The notes beneath the pieces were generated by a model. The model ran no database searches. It saw only the letters and a program-made list of their open reading frames with translations, and was not told the origin of the DNA. Of a stretch of DNA of 64,000 bases, positions 6,827 through 15,969 are shown one piece after another. Every line of letters starts with the position of its first letter. The stretch's first letter is position 1. Source of the stretch: CBFHMJ01 sp965656875 (lineage in GTDB: Bacteria; Pseudomonadota; Gammaproteobacteria; Enterobacterales; Alteromonadaceae). Position numbers and translations under genes: made by a program. The stretch covers positions 124,001 to 188,000 of the forward strand of contig CBFHMJ010000009.1 of the NCBI GenBank assembly GCA_965656875.1. Reading direction: 5' to 3'.

Positions 6827-7891
6827 ATGGTTAACAAGGACTACCAAAAGACAAAACAATACTTAGCTTTTTCTAAAAAACAGGTAGAGAAAGCTGGTCG
6901 TGTTATTCGTAAACAAGATGGCGATATGGATCAGGCTATCACCGTTATTCAGAACTTTCGTGCTGCACACCTGTATCCCCTGCAAATTATTAAAAATCTG
7001 ATCTGGAAACACATCCGTAAGCTGGATCTACTTGAAACAGCCACGATTGTCCGTCGCTTGAAACGACTACCAACTATAATCAATAAGCTTCAACGAGAAT
7101 CACTGGATGGATACAGTGACAATGCCATTAGTCTGAAGCGAATGCATGATATTGGTGGCTGTCGCGTCATTCTCGATTCCCTCGACGATCTCAAACATTT
7201 ATGCCAAAGCCTTAGTACCAGCAGATCCGCTCACGGCGTTCGCGTCTACGATTATATAACGTCACCAAAATCGAGTGGATACAGAGGGATTCATCGTGTC
7301 TATAAGAGTTATGAACACCTTGATAATCACGAGTGGAAAGGTTTTCAAATAGAAGTTCAGTTGCGCACCAGACTACAACACATCTGGGCTACCACTGTTG
7401 AAATTGTTGATGTTATTGAGAAAGAAACGCTGAAAACCAATCCTCAGGCAGCAAACGACAATTGGAAACGATTATTCTTCATTATGGGGGAATTTCTGGC
7501 CGTTAAAGATGGTTCATGGACAATCACAGAGCAGCAACATATTGATTATAAAAAAGAATTACAGGAACTAAATACCAAACTTTCCGTGTTCCATAAGTTA
7601 GACGCATTTAACAGCGCTTTTAAGCTGGATGAATTAAAAACCAAATCAAAGCACTCCGCCTATACGCTACTTGTTTATGATATTAAATCCCAACAAGGTC
7701 ACGGTTTTTTATACTCATCCAGTCAGAAAAAATCCGCCCTGCAACAATACGCGACATTAGAAAAAAACCCCGACATCAACGCCTTATTAATTGCAGGAAG
7801 TGATATCAAATCCATTGAAAAAGCCTATCCAAACTACATCAGCGACACCTCTGAATTTCTGGCTGAATTCAGTCGCATTTTGCTGTCATAG
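6827..7891 (+). CDS. RelA/SpoT-domain nucleotide pyrophosphokinase, stand-alone
   Basis: 354 residues. The synthetase core lies at about 45-200: RRLKRLPTIINKLQRE (76-91) matches the ATP-loop region, RMHDIGGCRVIL (105-116) carries the catalytic Asp (D108), SGYRGIHRVY (150-159) is the G-loop-like GY..IH segment, and FQIEVQLRTRLQHIWA (173-188) carries the catalytic Glu (E176) and the His. Hence the residues needed to transfer pyrophosphate from ATP to a nucleotide are present. There is no HD hydrolase domain and no TGS/ACT. A C-terminal region of about 150 residues is unique to this type and predicted helical. It could be a small alarmone synthetase or a toxic one (toxSAS), but no antitoxin is next to it on the same strand. 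The ATG at 6827 lacks an obvious SD, so the start is not certain. Confidence 0.8.
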   Translation: MVNKDYQKTKQYLAFSKKQVEKAGRVIRKQDGDMDQAITVIQNFRAAHLYPLQIIKNLIWKHIRKLDLLETATIVRRLKRLPTIINKLQRESLDGYSDNAISLKRMHDIGGCRVILDSLDDLKHLCQSLSTSRSAHGVRVYDYITSPKSSGYRGIHRVYKSYEHLDNHEWKGFQIEVQLRTRLQHIWATTVEIVDVIEKETLKTNPQAANDNWKRLFFIMGEFLAVKDGSWTITEQQHIDYKKELQELNTKLSVFHKLDAFNSAFKLDELKTKSKHSAYTLLVYDIKSQQGHGFLYSSSQKKSALQQYATLEKNPDINALLIAGSDIKSIEKAYPNYISDTSEFLAEFSRILLS

Positions 7892-7905
7892 TTTGCTTAT
7901 TTCAC

Positions 7906-8508
7906 TCAAACGCTTTCCGTTTCAACTGCCTCACCAATATCATGCTTCTCAGCTTTGTCATTGCTGAAATACTCAGGATGTTCAGCCTTAAATTGTTCAA
8001 CGAGATCCTTGTCTGGTTTTGGTCCAATCCAATGGAGGAATCGCAATTTTTTGCCTGGTAAACGTGCTTTAAGAATATCGCCAGCACACTTTATTTTATC
8101 TTCATCACCCGACTGACGAGCATCAGTATAAGCTGCCGCCTCTGGTCGATTGTCATAGTACTGACTGCCATTCGACAAATCTAAACTCCGAACTATTCGA
8201 CCAAATGTTGCTTTGCCATCACTCCCTTGATAATAAGCAGTGCCGGATAAATCAAGTTCATACAGTAGCCAGTTTTTAATTTGTTCCGCACTGGGTAAAT
8301 GCTCTTTCAACTCAACTTGTGCTTGCGTTAGTAGAGGAAAAGGTATTTTAGGTATCGTCGACTTATCATCACCAGGTTCAAACTCAGCGACTTGCACCAG
8401 CAGTTCATAGAGCTCTTTATCTGCATCTTTTTTGCCGCCCACAACCAAATCGTGAGAAACCATTAAGCTACGCAATAAATTATGCGTATGTGTAGCTAAT
8501 GTTGTCAT
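7906..8508 (-). CDS. hypothetical protein, 200 aa
   Basis: Not recognised. 200 residues, soluble, with no signal peptide or membrane helix and a single Cys. The N-terminus (THTHNLLRSLMVSHDLVVGGKKDADKELYELL) looks helical; the middle is mixed (YELDLSGTAYYQGSDGKATFGRIVRSLDLS), and the C-terminus is charged. AGGATC upstream of the ATG is a good SD. It is convergent with the RelA/SpoT-domain gene (14 nt between stops) and divergent from the 109-aa gene. Nothing in it or near it fixes a function. Confidence 0.6.
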   Translation of the reverse strand: MTTLATHTHNLLRSLMVSHDLVVGGKKDADKELYELLVQVAEFEPGDDKSTIPKIPFPLLTQAQVELKEHLPSAEQIKNWLLYELDLSGTAYYQGSDGKATFGRIVRSLDLSNGSQYYDNRPEAAAYTDARQSGDEDKIKCAGDILKARLPGKKLRFLHWIGPKPDKDLVEQFKAEHPEYFSNDKAEKHDIGEAVETESV

Positions 8509-8597
8509 GTTTAGATCCTGTGTTTCTATTTAAGGTTGGAGAGCTTCGAGGATTTTGGGGACGGAGTCAATGAAATGATTTAATTGATTAAAGCGTG

Positions 8598-8626
8598 TTG
8601 ACCTTCATTCAAGTACCTGTTTAATG
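8598..8626 (+). promoter_or_regulatory. possible promoter for the 109-aa gene
   Basis: TTGACC (8598-8603) with TTAATG or TAATGT 17-18 nt downstream (8621-8627). The -35 is good, the -10 weak. Confidence 0.35.
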
Positions 8627-8671
8627 TAAATTACTGTTCATTTTAATGAGTAGTAAACAACGAGGTTAACA

Positions 8672-9001
8672 TTGAGCAACAAAGCAGAAGAAGACTTTCA
8701 TAATGCGATGAAAAAACTTTATACCGACGCATTAAATTTAAACCCTCCGTACAAATCGCCAAGATTTTTGGACATGTTAAATGATCATGGTGGAAAAGAA
8801 ACGGCCAACAGACTACTAGCCTCTTCAGCACCTTCCACAGGATTCACTGAATTGTTTTTAAGAGGTAAAGATTCTCTAAAACTAAGTGTTGAATACCTGG
8901 TTTTAATGAATCCCTGGAACGAGCTTTTTACCGAGCAGCAGTTAGAAATTGCAAGAAAAAGGCTAATACAAGTCGAATGCCCGTTACCGAATACAGACTA
9001 A
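8672..9001 (+). CDS. small conserved protein of unknown function, TTG start
   Basis: 109 residues. The frame starts with TTG at 8672, supported by GAGG (8662-8665) 6 nt upstream. The core (about 38-103: HGGKETANRLLASSAPSTGF, then a Gly-Lys-Asp segment and LKLSVEYLVLMNPWNELFT, then EQQLEIARKRL) matches a recurring pattern of small bacterial proteins in which a Leu-rich segment is followed by a Trp/Leu-Phe-Thr turn and a basic helix. I recognise the pattern but know no function for it. It ends 12 nt before the hairpin shared with the NRPS operon. Confidence 0.6.
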   Translation: MSNKAEEDFHNAMKKLYTDALNLNPPYKSPRFLDMLNDHGGKETANRLLASSAPSTGFTELFLRGKDSLKLSVEYLVLMNPWNELFTEQQLEIARKRLIQVECPLPNTD

Positions 9002-9013
9002 GAAAAATGATTG

Positions 9014-9048
9014 TAAGTGTCAGTTACGCAAACAATAACTGACACTTA
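9014..9048. terminator. 13-bp hairpin between convergent genes
   Basis: TAAGTGTCAGTTA (9014-9026) and TAACTGACACTTA (9036-9048) form a perfect 13-bp stem with a 9-nt loop. On the minus strand CAATCATTTTTC follows, giving a displaced T-run. It lies just past the end of the 50-kb NRPS operon and just past the 109-aa gene, so it probably ends both transcripts. Confidence 0.7.
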
Positions 9049-9057
9049 TTCCTTCAC

Positions 9058-10284
9058 CTAAATCTCAAAAACCCCTTCCCTGAACTCCTCCGTTACCTCA
9101 TCCAACGCGGAAAACACTCGTTCCACATCGCTTAACTGATTATAAAAATACCCTGACACCCGGATAACCTGTCCTGAAGTCACAGCGTTTACATACGGTT
9201 GCGCGCATAAATGGCCCGTGCGACACATGATGGCGTAACTGTCAGATAAGGTGCGCGCCAGATCGTCCAGATTGTCCATGCCTGGGATGCTGAAAGTGAT
9301 AATTCCGCCCCGATCAGCCGTTTCGTCCGGGTTTACAATCTCCAGATAATCCCGTGAGTTAGCCGCGTCAAACAACGCCTGACTGAACGCTTTTTCATGG
9401 CTGATAATCGCGTCCTGACCCAGTTGTTCCAGATAATCAATGGCGGCAGCCATGCCATAAGCACCCGCGATATTGGGTGTTCCCGCCTCAAAACGGTGGG
9501 GGATTTTTCGCAGCTGATACCCCTGTTGATCAACCCAGTCCACCATGCCACCGCCAAGTGTAGTGACGCTCAATTCGTTAAGACGTTCACGGCGACCACA
9601 CAATACGCCAACACCCGTTGGCCCCAACATTTTGTGACCCGAAAACACCATAAAATCCACATTCCAGTCAGCAAAGTTCAGCTTGCGATGCGGTGCTGAC
9701 TGGGCAGCATCCAGCACAGTGATCGCGCCTGTTTGTTGTGCGGCAGCAATCAACGGCTGAATGTCCAGATATACACCTGTGACGTTCGAACAGTGATTTA
9801 GCGCCACCACCTTCGGTTTGCGTTTTAACAGGTCGTAATACTGATTTAAATCAGGTTGATGCAAATGGTTGAGTGGGACGATATGAACCGTTGCGTTCTC
9901 CATCCAGGGCAATAGATTCGCATGATGTGCATCGGCAAATACGATCACTTCATCCTGTTTTGTCAGATTCAGACCATTAGCAACAATATTTAACCCTTCG
10001 GTGGTGTTTTTTACCATCACCACCTCATTGCCATGACAACCCGCCCAGTCGGCCAGTTTGTAACGAGCCTGTTCGTAACGATTCGACGCAGCTTCGCCTA
10101 AGGCATGCTTGCCACGATGGATATTCGTCGATTCATACAAGTAGTACTGGTTTACTGCTTCAACCATCTGACGCGGCTTTAGTGAAGTCGCTGCACTGTC
10201 GAGATATAACACCGACTGTCCATCCAGCTCACGGCTTAAAAACGGAAAATCCTGCTGAATATCTGCTATCTGCTCCGGTGTCAT
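9058..10284 (-). CDS. SufS-like PLP enzyme (class V aminotransferase / cysteine desulfurase)
   Basis: 408 residues, full length for SufS/CsdA. The family landmarks are present: LYLDSAATSLKP (27-37), HH at 120-121, NHCSNVTG (163-170), the PLP-binding LDAAQSAPH (191-199) with D192 and Q195, the Schiff-base lysine K218 in SGHKMLGPTGVGVL, and the persulfide-type cysteine C360 in RTGHLCAQP. The substrate-binding Arg (about R375) is kept in a changed context (IRVSGYFYN instead of the usual RAS..YN). It could release sulfur from cysteine, or act as a related lyase or epimerase such as CefD. It is last in the NRPS operon, overlapping the PaaK-like gene by 4 nt (ATGA), with no Suf genes nearby, so a role in making or tailoring the peptide is more likely than Fe-S assembly; that is inference. 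Confidence 0.8.
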   Translation of the reverse strand: MTPEQIADIQQDFPFLSRELDGQSVLYLDSAATSLKPRQMVEAVNQYYLYESTNIHRGKHALGEAASNRYEQARYKLADWAGCHGNEVVMVKNTTEGLNIVANGLNLTKQDEVIVFADAHHANLLPWMENATVHIVPLNHLHQPDLNQYYDLLKRKPKVVALNHCSNVTGVYLDIQPLIAAAQQTGAITVLDAAQSAPHRKLNFADWNVDFMVFSGHKMLGPTGVGVLCGRRERLNELSVTTLGGGMVDWVDQQGYQLRKIPHRFEAGTPNIAGAYGMAAAIDYLEQLGQDAIISHEKAFSQALFDAANSRDYLEIVNPDETADRGGIITFSIPGMDNLDDLARTLSDSYAIMCRTGHLCAQPYVNAVTSGQVIRVSGYFYNQLSDVERVFSALDEVTEEFREGVFEI

Positions 10285-11588
10285 AATGCGTCCTCATGGT
10301 TGGCGGTTGAAAATGTGGGTTGCGCTAACGGCTGGCAATACTGAAATTTACCGGAACGTTCCGTTGATAAATAATTGACCGATTCACCACGAACGTGGAC
10401 GCCAGAATCAACACCTGTAAGCTGTTGTAATTCAGTGATCACAGATTGTTCATCACCGGGCTGATACTGCTCATTCGCGATGAACCGGAAGACCAGTTCT
10501 CCCTCACGTTGCTGCACCTGATACAAGCTTAACCAGCCCGGTGCCTGAATAGCGTTATCAATCATTCTCGGTGATAACTCACGCCCATCAGGTAACACAA
10601 TAAAACTCGAATGACGCCCATCCATTTCCACCACAGGCATCGGATTACCACAAGAACACACTTCACCAGTCGCTCGATATAGATCGCCAGTTCGATAACG
10701 GATATGCGGGCTGATGCCCTGATCCAATGACGAAACCACTAATTCACCGCGCTCACCCGGCGCAACCGGACGGTCGCCATCCAGCAATTCCAGGTAGAAA
10801 CTCGCGTTGTTGATATGCATCCGGCCATGAGGACATGTCATGCCAATCCAGCCCAGTTCAGACATCGCAGCCAGTTCCACCACAGGAGAATTTGGAAACG
10901 CACGGCTGATATCACGACGAGCAATATGTGTCATCGCACTGTAGGTTGTCAGTACCGGCACCGCAGGTAATACCTGCTGTTGAGCAACAGGTTGGCGCAA
11001 CAAAAACGCAAAATGGGTCGGGTCCATGTAATACACATCAGGTTGGTATTCCTTGATTTCGTCCAGCGCCCGGTTAATCAACACCTCCGTGGTCGTCAAC
11101 AAATCATGATAAACCGGCAAGACCAGTGTGCCATCGTGCAGGAGTCGGTCTGTCAGGCCGCTGTTCGGATTTGCACATTCGACGTCAGAACAATTTGGCG
11201 CGGCATAACGCACTACTTTTTTCTGAGGTGTCAGCCAGGCCATCATGACCGGCGGATTAACCATGGCACACTTCATCGCCCGATCCAGCCATAACATGCC
11301 ATGTTCCAGCGTGATCAATCGTTCTCCGGTTGTGCCAGAACTTTGTGAGCGAAACAATCCGGTATCGGTACTACTCACACCATCAGCCAGAACACCTTTA
11401 GGAAAGTTCACCCGGAAGTGTCTTTTCTCAGTCGTCGGCAGTCGAGCTATATCTTCTTCCGTTCGAATGTCTGACGCAGCAAATCCTTCATAGTGACTGC
11501 GGTAAAATGGCACCTTGTCCAGTGCATAAGCAATCTCTTGCTGGAGTTTTTCCAGGGCATTGGCCTGATTTAAATAATCCTGACTCAT
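10281..11588 (-). CDS. PaaK-like adenylate-forming ligase
   Basis: 435 residues of the ANL superfamily, phenylacetate-CoA ligase branch. The start LDKVPFYRSHYEGF is typical of PaaK/CapK proteins; the ATP loop is SQSSGTTGER (81-90), and a later YRTGDL and DGR.SSFIVLPDGRELSPRMIDNAI fit the hinge and C-terminal domain. Cysteines in NCSDVEC and VCSCGNP are reminiscent of the metal-binding Cys in some family members. It would activate a carboxylic acid as an acyl-AMP, then pass it to CoA, a carrier protein or another acceptor. It overlaps both neighbours by 4 nt (ATGA), so it is coupled to the terminal NRPS and to the SufS-like gene. A dedicated substrate-activation or post-assembly step is likely; the substrate is unknown. 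Confidence 0.8.
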   Translation of the reverse strand: MSQDYLNQANALEKLQQEIAYALDKVPFYRSHYEGFAASDIRTEEDIARLPTTEKRHFRVNFPKGVLADGVSSTDTGLFRSQSSGTTGERLITLEHGMLWLDRAMKCAMVNPPVMMAWLTPQKKVVRYAAPNCSDVECANPNSGLTDRLLHDGTLVLPVYHDLLTTTEVLINRALDEIKEYQPDVYYMDPTHFAFLLRQPVAQQQVLPAVPVLTTYSAMTHIARRDISRAFPNSPVVELAAMSELGWIGMTCPHGRMHINNASFYLELLDGDRPVAPGERGELVVSSLDQGISPHIRYRTGDLYRATGEVCSCGNPMPVVEMDGRHSSFIVLPDGRELSPRMIDNAIQAPGWLSLYQVQQREGELVFRFIANEQYQPGDEQSVITELQQLTGVDSGVHVRGESVNYLSTERSGKFQYCQPLAQPTFSTANHEDAL

Positions 11589-14500
11589 GAAATGACTCCT
11601 GCCAGTGAAAGGGCTTTGATTTGTTGCTGCATACTCGCCGCTAATGCTTCCGAGTGCGGCTGATCAAGCAAGGTTTTATGACTGCCTTGTAAAGGTAGAA
11701 TCTGAATGGTTTGTTGATTCATCTGATCCCAGTTATACCAGGTATTTAACGCAGCGGAGTCTGTGCCTGGGACTTTATACAAGGTGAAGGGGGCATTGAA
11801 CGACGGTGTTTGATAAGCCTGCTGTGCCTGCGCGTAATCGCATAAAAAACGTAGCCAACGGCGTAAACTTTCGCCAGACACGCCGTCTGGCGTCAGCCCT
11901 TGTTGTTCAAACGCCAGTGCCAGTTGTGCTACGCCCTGCTCTACCGTCATTTGCTCCAGACTGTGCCAGTCTTGCTGTAATTGTTCGGCAAATAAATGTT
12001 CAATCGGTGCGTACCAGAACTCGCTAACTCGTTTTACAGAGGCATCAATCGTGGCTTGTTGTTCCCGCAATGACTGAGACTCAGGTAATCCGTCGAGACT
12101 GGCAACCCAGGCGATTCGCTCCCCTTTTGCCTGCAGCTGAACCGCTACTTCAACCGCCAGAGCTGCGCCGGTAGACCAGCCCGTTAACCAGTAAGGACCG
12201 TGTGGTTGGATCTGCTGAATCGCCGTTACATAGTGAGCCGCCAACGATTCAATGCTCACTATTTTCTGATCATCACTCACTAAATCAGGTGCTTGCAGGC
12301 CAAAACACTGAGCAACTGACGCCAGTTTCTCCGCCAGATCCGCATAGCAATTAGCCAACCCGCCAAACGGATGCAACATGAATAAGCGTGTGCGTGCTGA
12401 CGACTGATTCAACTCGATCATCGTATGTGTGTCCGTTGACTTCGCGCTTGCCTGCTCAAACTGGCCTGGTGACAACTCATTCGCCAGGCTACGAATGGTA
12501 CGGAATTTAAATAGCTGCCCTGGATTGATCATGCGACCCTGCTGCATTGCCAGTGCCATTAATTGCATGGCAAGAATTGAGTTTCCGCCCAGGTCAAAGA
12601 AGTTATCTTCTACCCCAAAATCCTGACGATTCAGCACCTGCTGCCAAATCTGCCACAATTGTTGCTCCAGTTCGGTGACAGGTTTTACTACCTCAGTCAT
12701 CGTTTTATTTGCCGCAACCAACGCCCACAGCGCCCGGTTGTCGGGCTTTCCACCGGGTGTCAGAGGAATACTGTCAATGATTGTCCAGTCCTGAGGCACC
12801 ATAGCTTCCGGCAACGTCGCGGTTAGTGCGGTGGCCAGTTCATCCGTTAACGACAAATGTTGCGGATAGTTGGTATCAGGCACCACAAATGCCCGAAGCG
12901 ATTTCATGCCTGAAAGATGCGTTTCAACCAGAACAGTAACAGCCTTCACACCCGTTTGCTGAAGTAAGTGATGCTCAATCTCTGCCAGTTCAATCCGATA
13001 GCCGCGAATCTTGACCTGATGATCAACCCGACCATGAAAATGCAGCGACAACTCGCCACTACGCCCGGGCTGCCAACTGGCTTTATCACCGGTGCGATAA
13101 CGGCGCTCCTGACGACCATCGGCTAACTCCACGGTGATAAACCGATCCGCAGTTAAGTCATCCCGATTCAAATAACCCCGGGCCACACCCTGGCCGCCGA
13201 TCCAAAGCTCACCAGCACCGCCAATCGGCGCGGGTTTTCCATCATCGGTCAATACAACGGCGGTTGCATTTGCTACTGGCTGACCAATAGTGACAGGCTG
13301 ATCCACATGCAAAACACCAGAAGTACCATTAATGGTTAGCTCTGTCGGGCCATATGCATTTAACACGCGTGATTGAGACACCTGGCACCAGTTGTTCAAA
13401 CGAGTGAGTACTTCGGCGGAAATCGCCTCTCCACCAGTGATTAAATGTAATGGGCGTTTCTCTTCCATTTGAACCAGTAACGACTGAGCAACGGTGTCTA
13501 CCAGGCCAGGAACGCCGTTAAAGACATTCAGGTTATTTTCGATAATCAAGCGAGCCAGCGCATTGGGATCTTTTGCTTCTTCCGGCGTGGCAACAACCAA
13601 GGGCTGGCCCACACATAACGCCAGTACACCTTTAATAGCTGCATCAAACGCAAATGACGTATGCCATAACCACCCATGAAGATGATTTACACCGTCAGAA
13701 TCAGCAAATAACGCCTGGCATTGCTGTTCCAGCACCGCAATAAAGTTCACAATACTGTGCTGTTCGATGAGTACGCCTTTAGGCTGCCCCGTCGAACCCG
13801 ACGTATAAATCACATAAGCCGGGGTATTTTCATCAGTCAGCACTGGCGTGTTATCAGTGCGATTTTCAGCACGTACATCAATCGAGATCCGCTGAACTAC
13901 CGAGTCAGTCTCAGGGTTACTCAGACGCAAACGTTCAAGCCATTCAGGATGTACAACGACGGTCTTCAGATTTGCATCCTGAATCATAAATTGAATACGT
14001 GATGCAGGTAGTTCAGGGTCCAGCGCCACCCAGCCACAACCTGCATACAAGATTCCCAGAATTCCAACCACCATCTCTGCGCTGTTTACGGTATACAACC
14101 CGATCAAATCTCCGGCTTCCGCGCCTTGTTGTTGTAATAGTTCAGCAATAGATAAAGCGGCCTGATGCAACTGCTGATAGCTGTATCGTTCACCTGAAAC
14201 GGTTAGCGCTATCGACTGAGGTTGTGCCAGAACCTGCTGCCAGAATCGGGCCTGAAGACTATGAAATGGCTGGCGTTCAACGTGCTGAAGTGACTGAGTG
14301 CGGGCTTGCTCTAATTGCTGCTGTTCGTCCAGAGTCAGATAATCCAACGCCATGACTCGCGCTTGATCGGGTTCAGTCAGGTCTGCCAGTTGATTCAGGA
14401 TCAGAGTTAATTGCGCATCCACTCGCGCCATGACTGATGATGAAATCTCATCAGTGCGATAACCCAGTTTGATGTGTAGATGCTGTTGGAAAAATGCGCC

Positions 14501-15946
14501 CAGCGTCACAGCGAAGTTGGTTTGTTCATCCGCCTGAACCTGATCAATCGTTAAATCGATACTGGATGCTGATGGCGAATCGGCCGCAGTTAGTGCATTC
14601 TGTGTCGGAAAATTCTCAAATACAATCAAGCTATTAAATAAAGGTTGACCGTTCGGTACATCCGACAGCTCATGAATATCGGTTAATGACAGATAACCAA
14701 ATTCATCCCGGGCAGCATTGTCCTGTTGCAACTGACGACACACCTCAGCCACAGTGCTGGCTTCATGCAAATTAACCCGCACGGGTACTGTGTTGATAAA
14801 CAAGCCGACCATTTTATCCATCCCGGGTAAATCCGCCGGACGTCCGGAAATCGTCGCACCAAACACCTGAGCCTGTTCACCGTTATAGCGATAGAGCACA
14901 TAACTCCACGCCAACTGCAACATAACATTGACCGTACAGCCCTGTTGCTTTGCCACGTTTGCCAGCTTTTGGCTTTGCTCCGGTGATAAATCAATAAACC
15001 GTTTAACCAGTTTGCCCGGTTTAGTCGTCTCATCGCACTTAGTGTCGGCTTCCGCCTGATCGAAATAAAAAGGCGTAGGTTGATTAACACCAGCCAGGTG
15101 ATCTTTCCAGAAATTTCTGGCTCGGTTTTTATCTTGCTCCGCCAGCCAGCCAATATAGTTTTCATAGGCCAATACGGGCGGCAACGCTGGTTCACGCTGT
15201 TCGCAATATGCCTGATAACATGCCATCACTTCACCAAATACCAGCGGGCCGCACCAGCCATCGGTGAGCACATGATGCTGTGACCAGACAAAATGGGTCA
15301 GCCCGTCAGTCAATTGAATCAAGGTGATGCGCATTAACGGCGGTTTGGCGAAATCAAAACCCCGTTGTTTATCCTCTTTGCGGAAATCCTGTAATTTTTG
15401 CTGTTGCTGCTCCGCTGTCATATCTGCAACGTCCTGTCGCCAGTCAATCACCGTTACCGGCAGATCAGCCTGCTTTACAACCAACTGATGAATAAACGAT
15501 TGTTCAAAACCCACAAAACAGGTGCGAAAAACATCATGACGGGCCACCACTTGCTGCCAGGCCTGCCTGAACGCAGCCAGATTCAAAACACCCGATAAAT
15601 CGGCGCTAACCTGTGTCGTGTATGAAGCACCACTGCCATCAACCATGCCGTGATATAGCATGCCTTGTTGCATTGGCGTCGAGAGATAAAGGTTTTGCAA
15701 TTGCGGATAATCTTGCTGAAGCTGGCGAATTTTATCCGCTGGCAGTTTGGCGTATTTAAAATCTGACGCGGTAAATCCCTGACCTTCAGAGATAAACCGT
15801 AATAATGCGGGTTTGTGCTGCTTTAACGCTGTCATCAAAGCTGGCGTCAGGTTTTTATCCGGGTCAAAGACTTTCAACGCCCCTTTTACCAACCGCATTG
15901 CAATATTGTTTGCTTTTAACTGTTGTAATAATTCTTCAAATTTCAT
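11585..15946 (-). CDS. NRPS-D: terminal module with thioesterase
   Basis: 1,453 residues. Order: TubC-type docking domain (1-55, MKFEELLQQLKANNIAMRLV), condensation domain (about 80-510; HHVLTDG near 222), adenylation domain (about 565-1060; TSGSTG near 715), carrier (about 1085-1155; LGGNSILA near 1119), type I thioesterase (about 1185-1453; GWSTG with the nucleophile near 1257, and a late His in GSHKTLL). The C domain starts LSTPMQQGMLYHG, the form found in domains that accept a D-configured donor, in agreement with the E domain at the end of NRPS-C. The ten-residue code reads DAKNIGAINK, which I cannot assign. It adds the last residue and releases or cyclises the chain. It starts 23 nt downstream of the NRPS-C stop. 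Confidence 0.95.
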   Translation of the reverse strand: MKFEELLQQLKANNIAMRLVKGALKVFDPDKNLTPALMTALKQHKPALLRFISEGQGFTASDFKYAKLPADKIRQLQQDYPQLQNLYLSTPMQQGMLYHGMVDGSGASYTTQVSADLSGVLNLAAFRQAWQQVVARHDVFRTCFVGFEQSFIHQLVVKQADLPVTVIDWRQDVADMTAEQQQQKLQDFRKEDKQRGFDFAKPPLMRITLIQLTDGLTHFVWSQHHVLTDGWCGPLVFGEVMACYQAYCEQREPALPPVLAYENYIGWLAEQDKNRARNFWKDHLAGVNQPTPFYFDQAEADTKCDETTKPGKLVKRFIDLSPEQSQKLANVAKQQGCTVNVMLQLAWSYVLYRYNGEQAQVFGATISGRPADLPGMDKMVGLFINTVPVRVNLHEASTVAEVCRQLQQDNAARDEFGYLSLTDIHELSDVPNGQPLFNSLIVFENFPTQNALTAADSPSASSIDLTIDQVQADEQTNFAVTLGAFFQQHLHIKLGYRTDEISSSVMARVDAQLTLILNQLADLTEPDQARVMALDYLTLDEQQQLEQARTQSLQHVERQPFHSLQARFWQQVLAQPQSIALTVSGERYSYQQLHQAALSIAELLQQQGAEAGDLIGLYTVNSAEMVVGILGILYAGCGWVALDPELPASRIQFMIQDANLKTVVVHPEWLERLRLSNPETDSVVQRISIDVRAENRTDNTPVLTDENTPAYVIYTSGSTGQPKGVLIEQHSIVNFIAVLEQQCQALFADSDGVNHLHGWLWHTSFAFDAAIKGVLALCVGQPLVVATPEEAKDPNALARLIIENNLNVFNGVPGLVDTVAQSLLVQMEEKRPLHLITGGEAISAEVLTRLNNWCQVSQSRVLNAYGPTELTINGTSGVLHVDQPVTIGQPVANATAVVLTDDGKPAPIGGAGELWIGGQGVARGYLNRDDLTADRFITVELADGRQERRYRTGDKASWQPGRSGELSLHFHGRVDHQVKIRGYRIELAEIEHHLLQQTGVKAVTVLVETHLSGMKSLRAFVVPDTNYPQHLSLTDELATALTATLPEAMVPQDWTIIDSIPLTPGGKPDNRALWALVAANKTMTEVVKPVTELEQQLWQIWQQVLNRQDFGVEDNFFDLGGNSILAMQLMALAMQQGRMINPGQLFKFRTIRSLANELSPGQFEQASAKSTDTHTMIELNQSSARTRLFMLHPFGGLANCYADLAEKLASVAQCFGLQAPDLVSDDQKIVSIESLAAHYVTAIQQIQPHGPYWLTGWSTGAALAVEVAVQLQAKGERIAWVASLDGLPESQSLREQQATIDASVKRVSEFWYAPIEHLFAEQLQQDWHSLEQMTVEQGVAQLALAFEQQGLTPDGVSGESLRRWLRFLCDYAQAQQAYQTPSFNAPFTLYKVPGTDSAALNTWYNWDQMNQQTIQILPLQGSHKTLLDQPHSEALAASMQQQIKALSLAGVIS
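11600..15700 (-). other. NRPS-D module 12: C-A-T-TE
   Basis: D-donor C domain near 15690-14400, TSGSTG near 13796, carrier LGGNS near 12580, and thioesterase GWSTG at about 12168-12182. Final elongation and chain release; code DAKNIGAINK unassigned. Confidence 0.85.
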
Positions 15947-15969
15947 GGTAAATCCTTGAATAAAAACCT

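Noticed and set aside
9058..10284. Housekeeping SufS of a suf operon
   Set aside because: No suf partner genes are near, and the gene is coupled by overlap to the NRPS operon.
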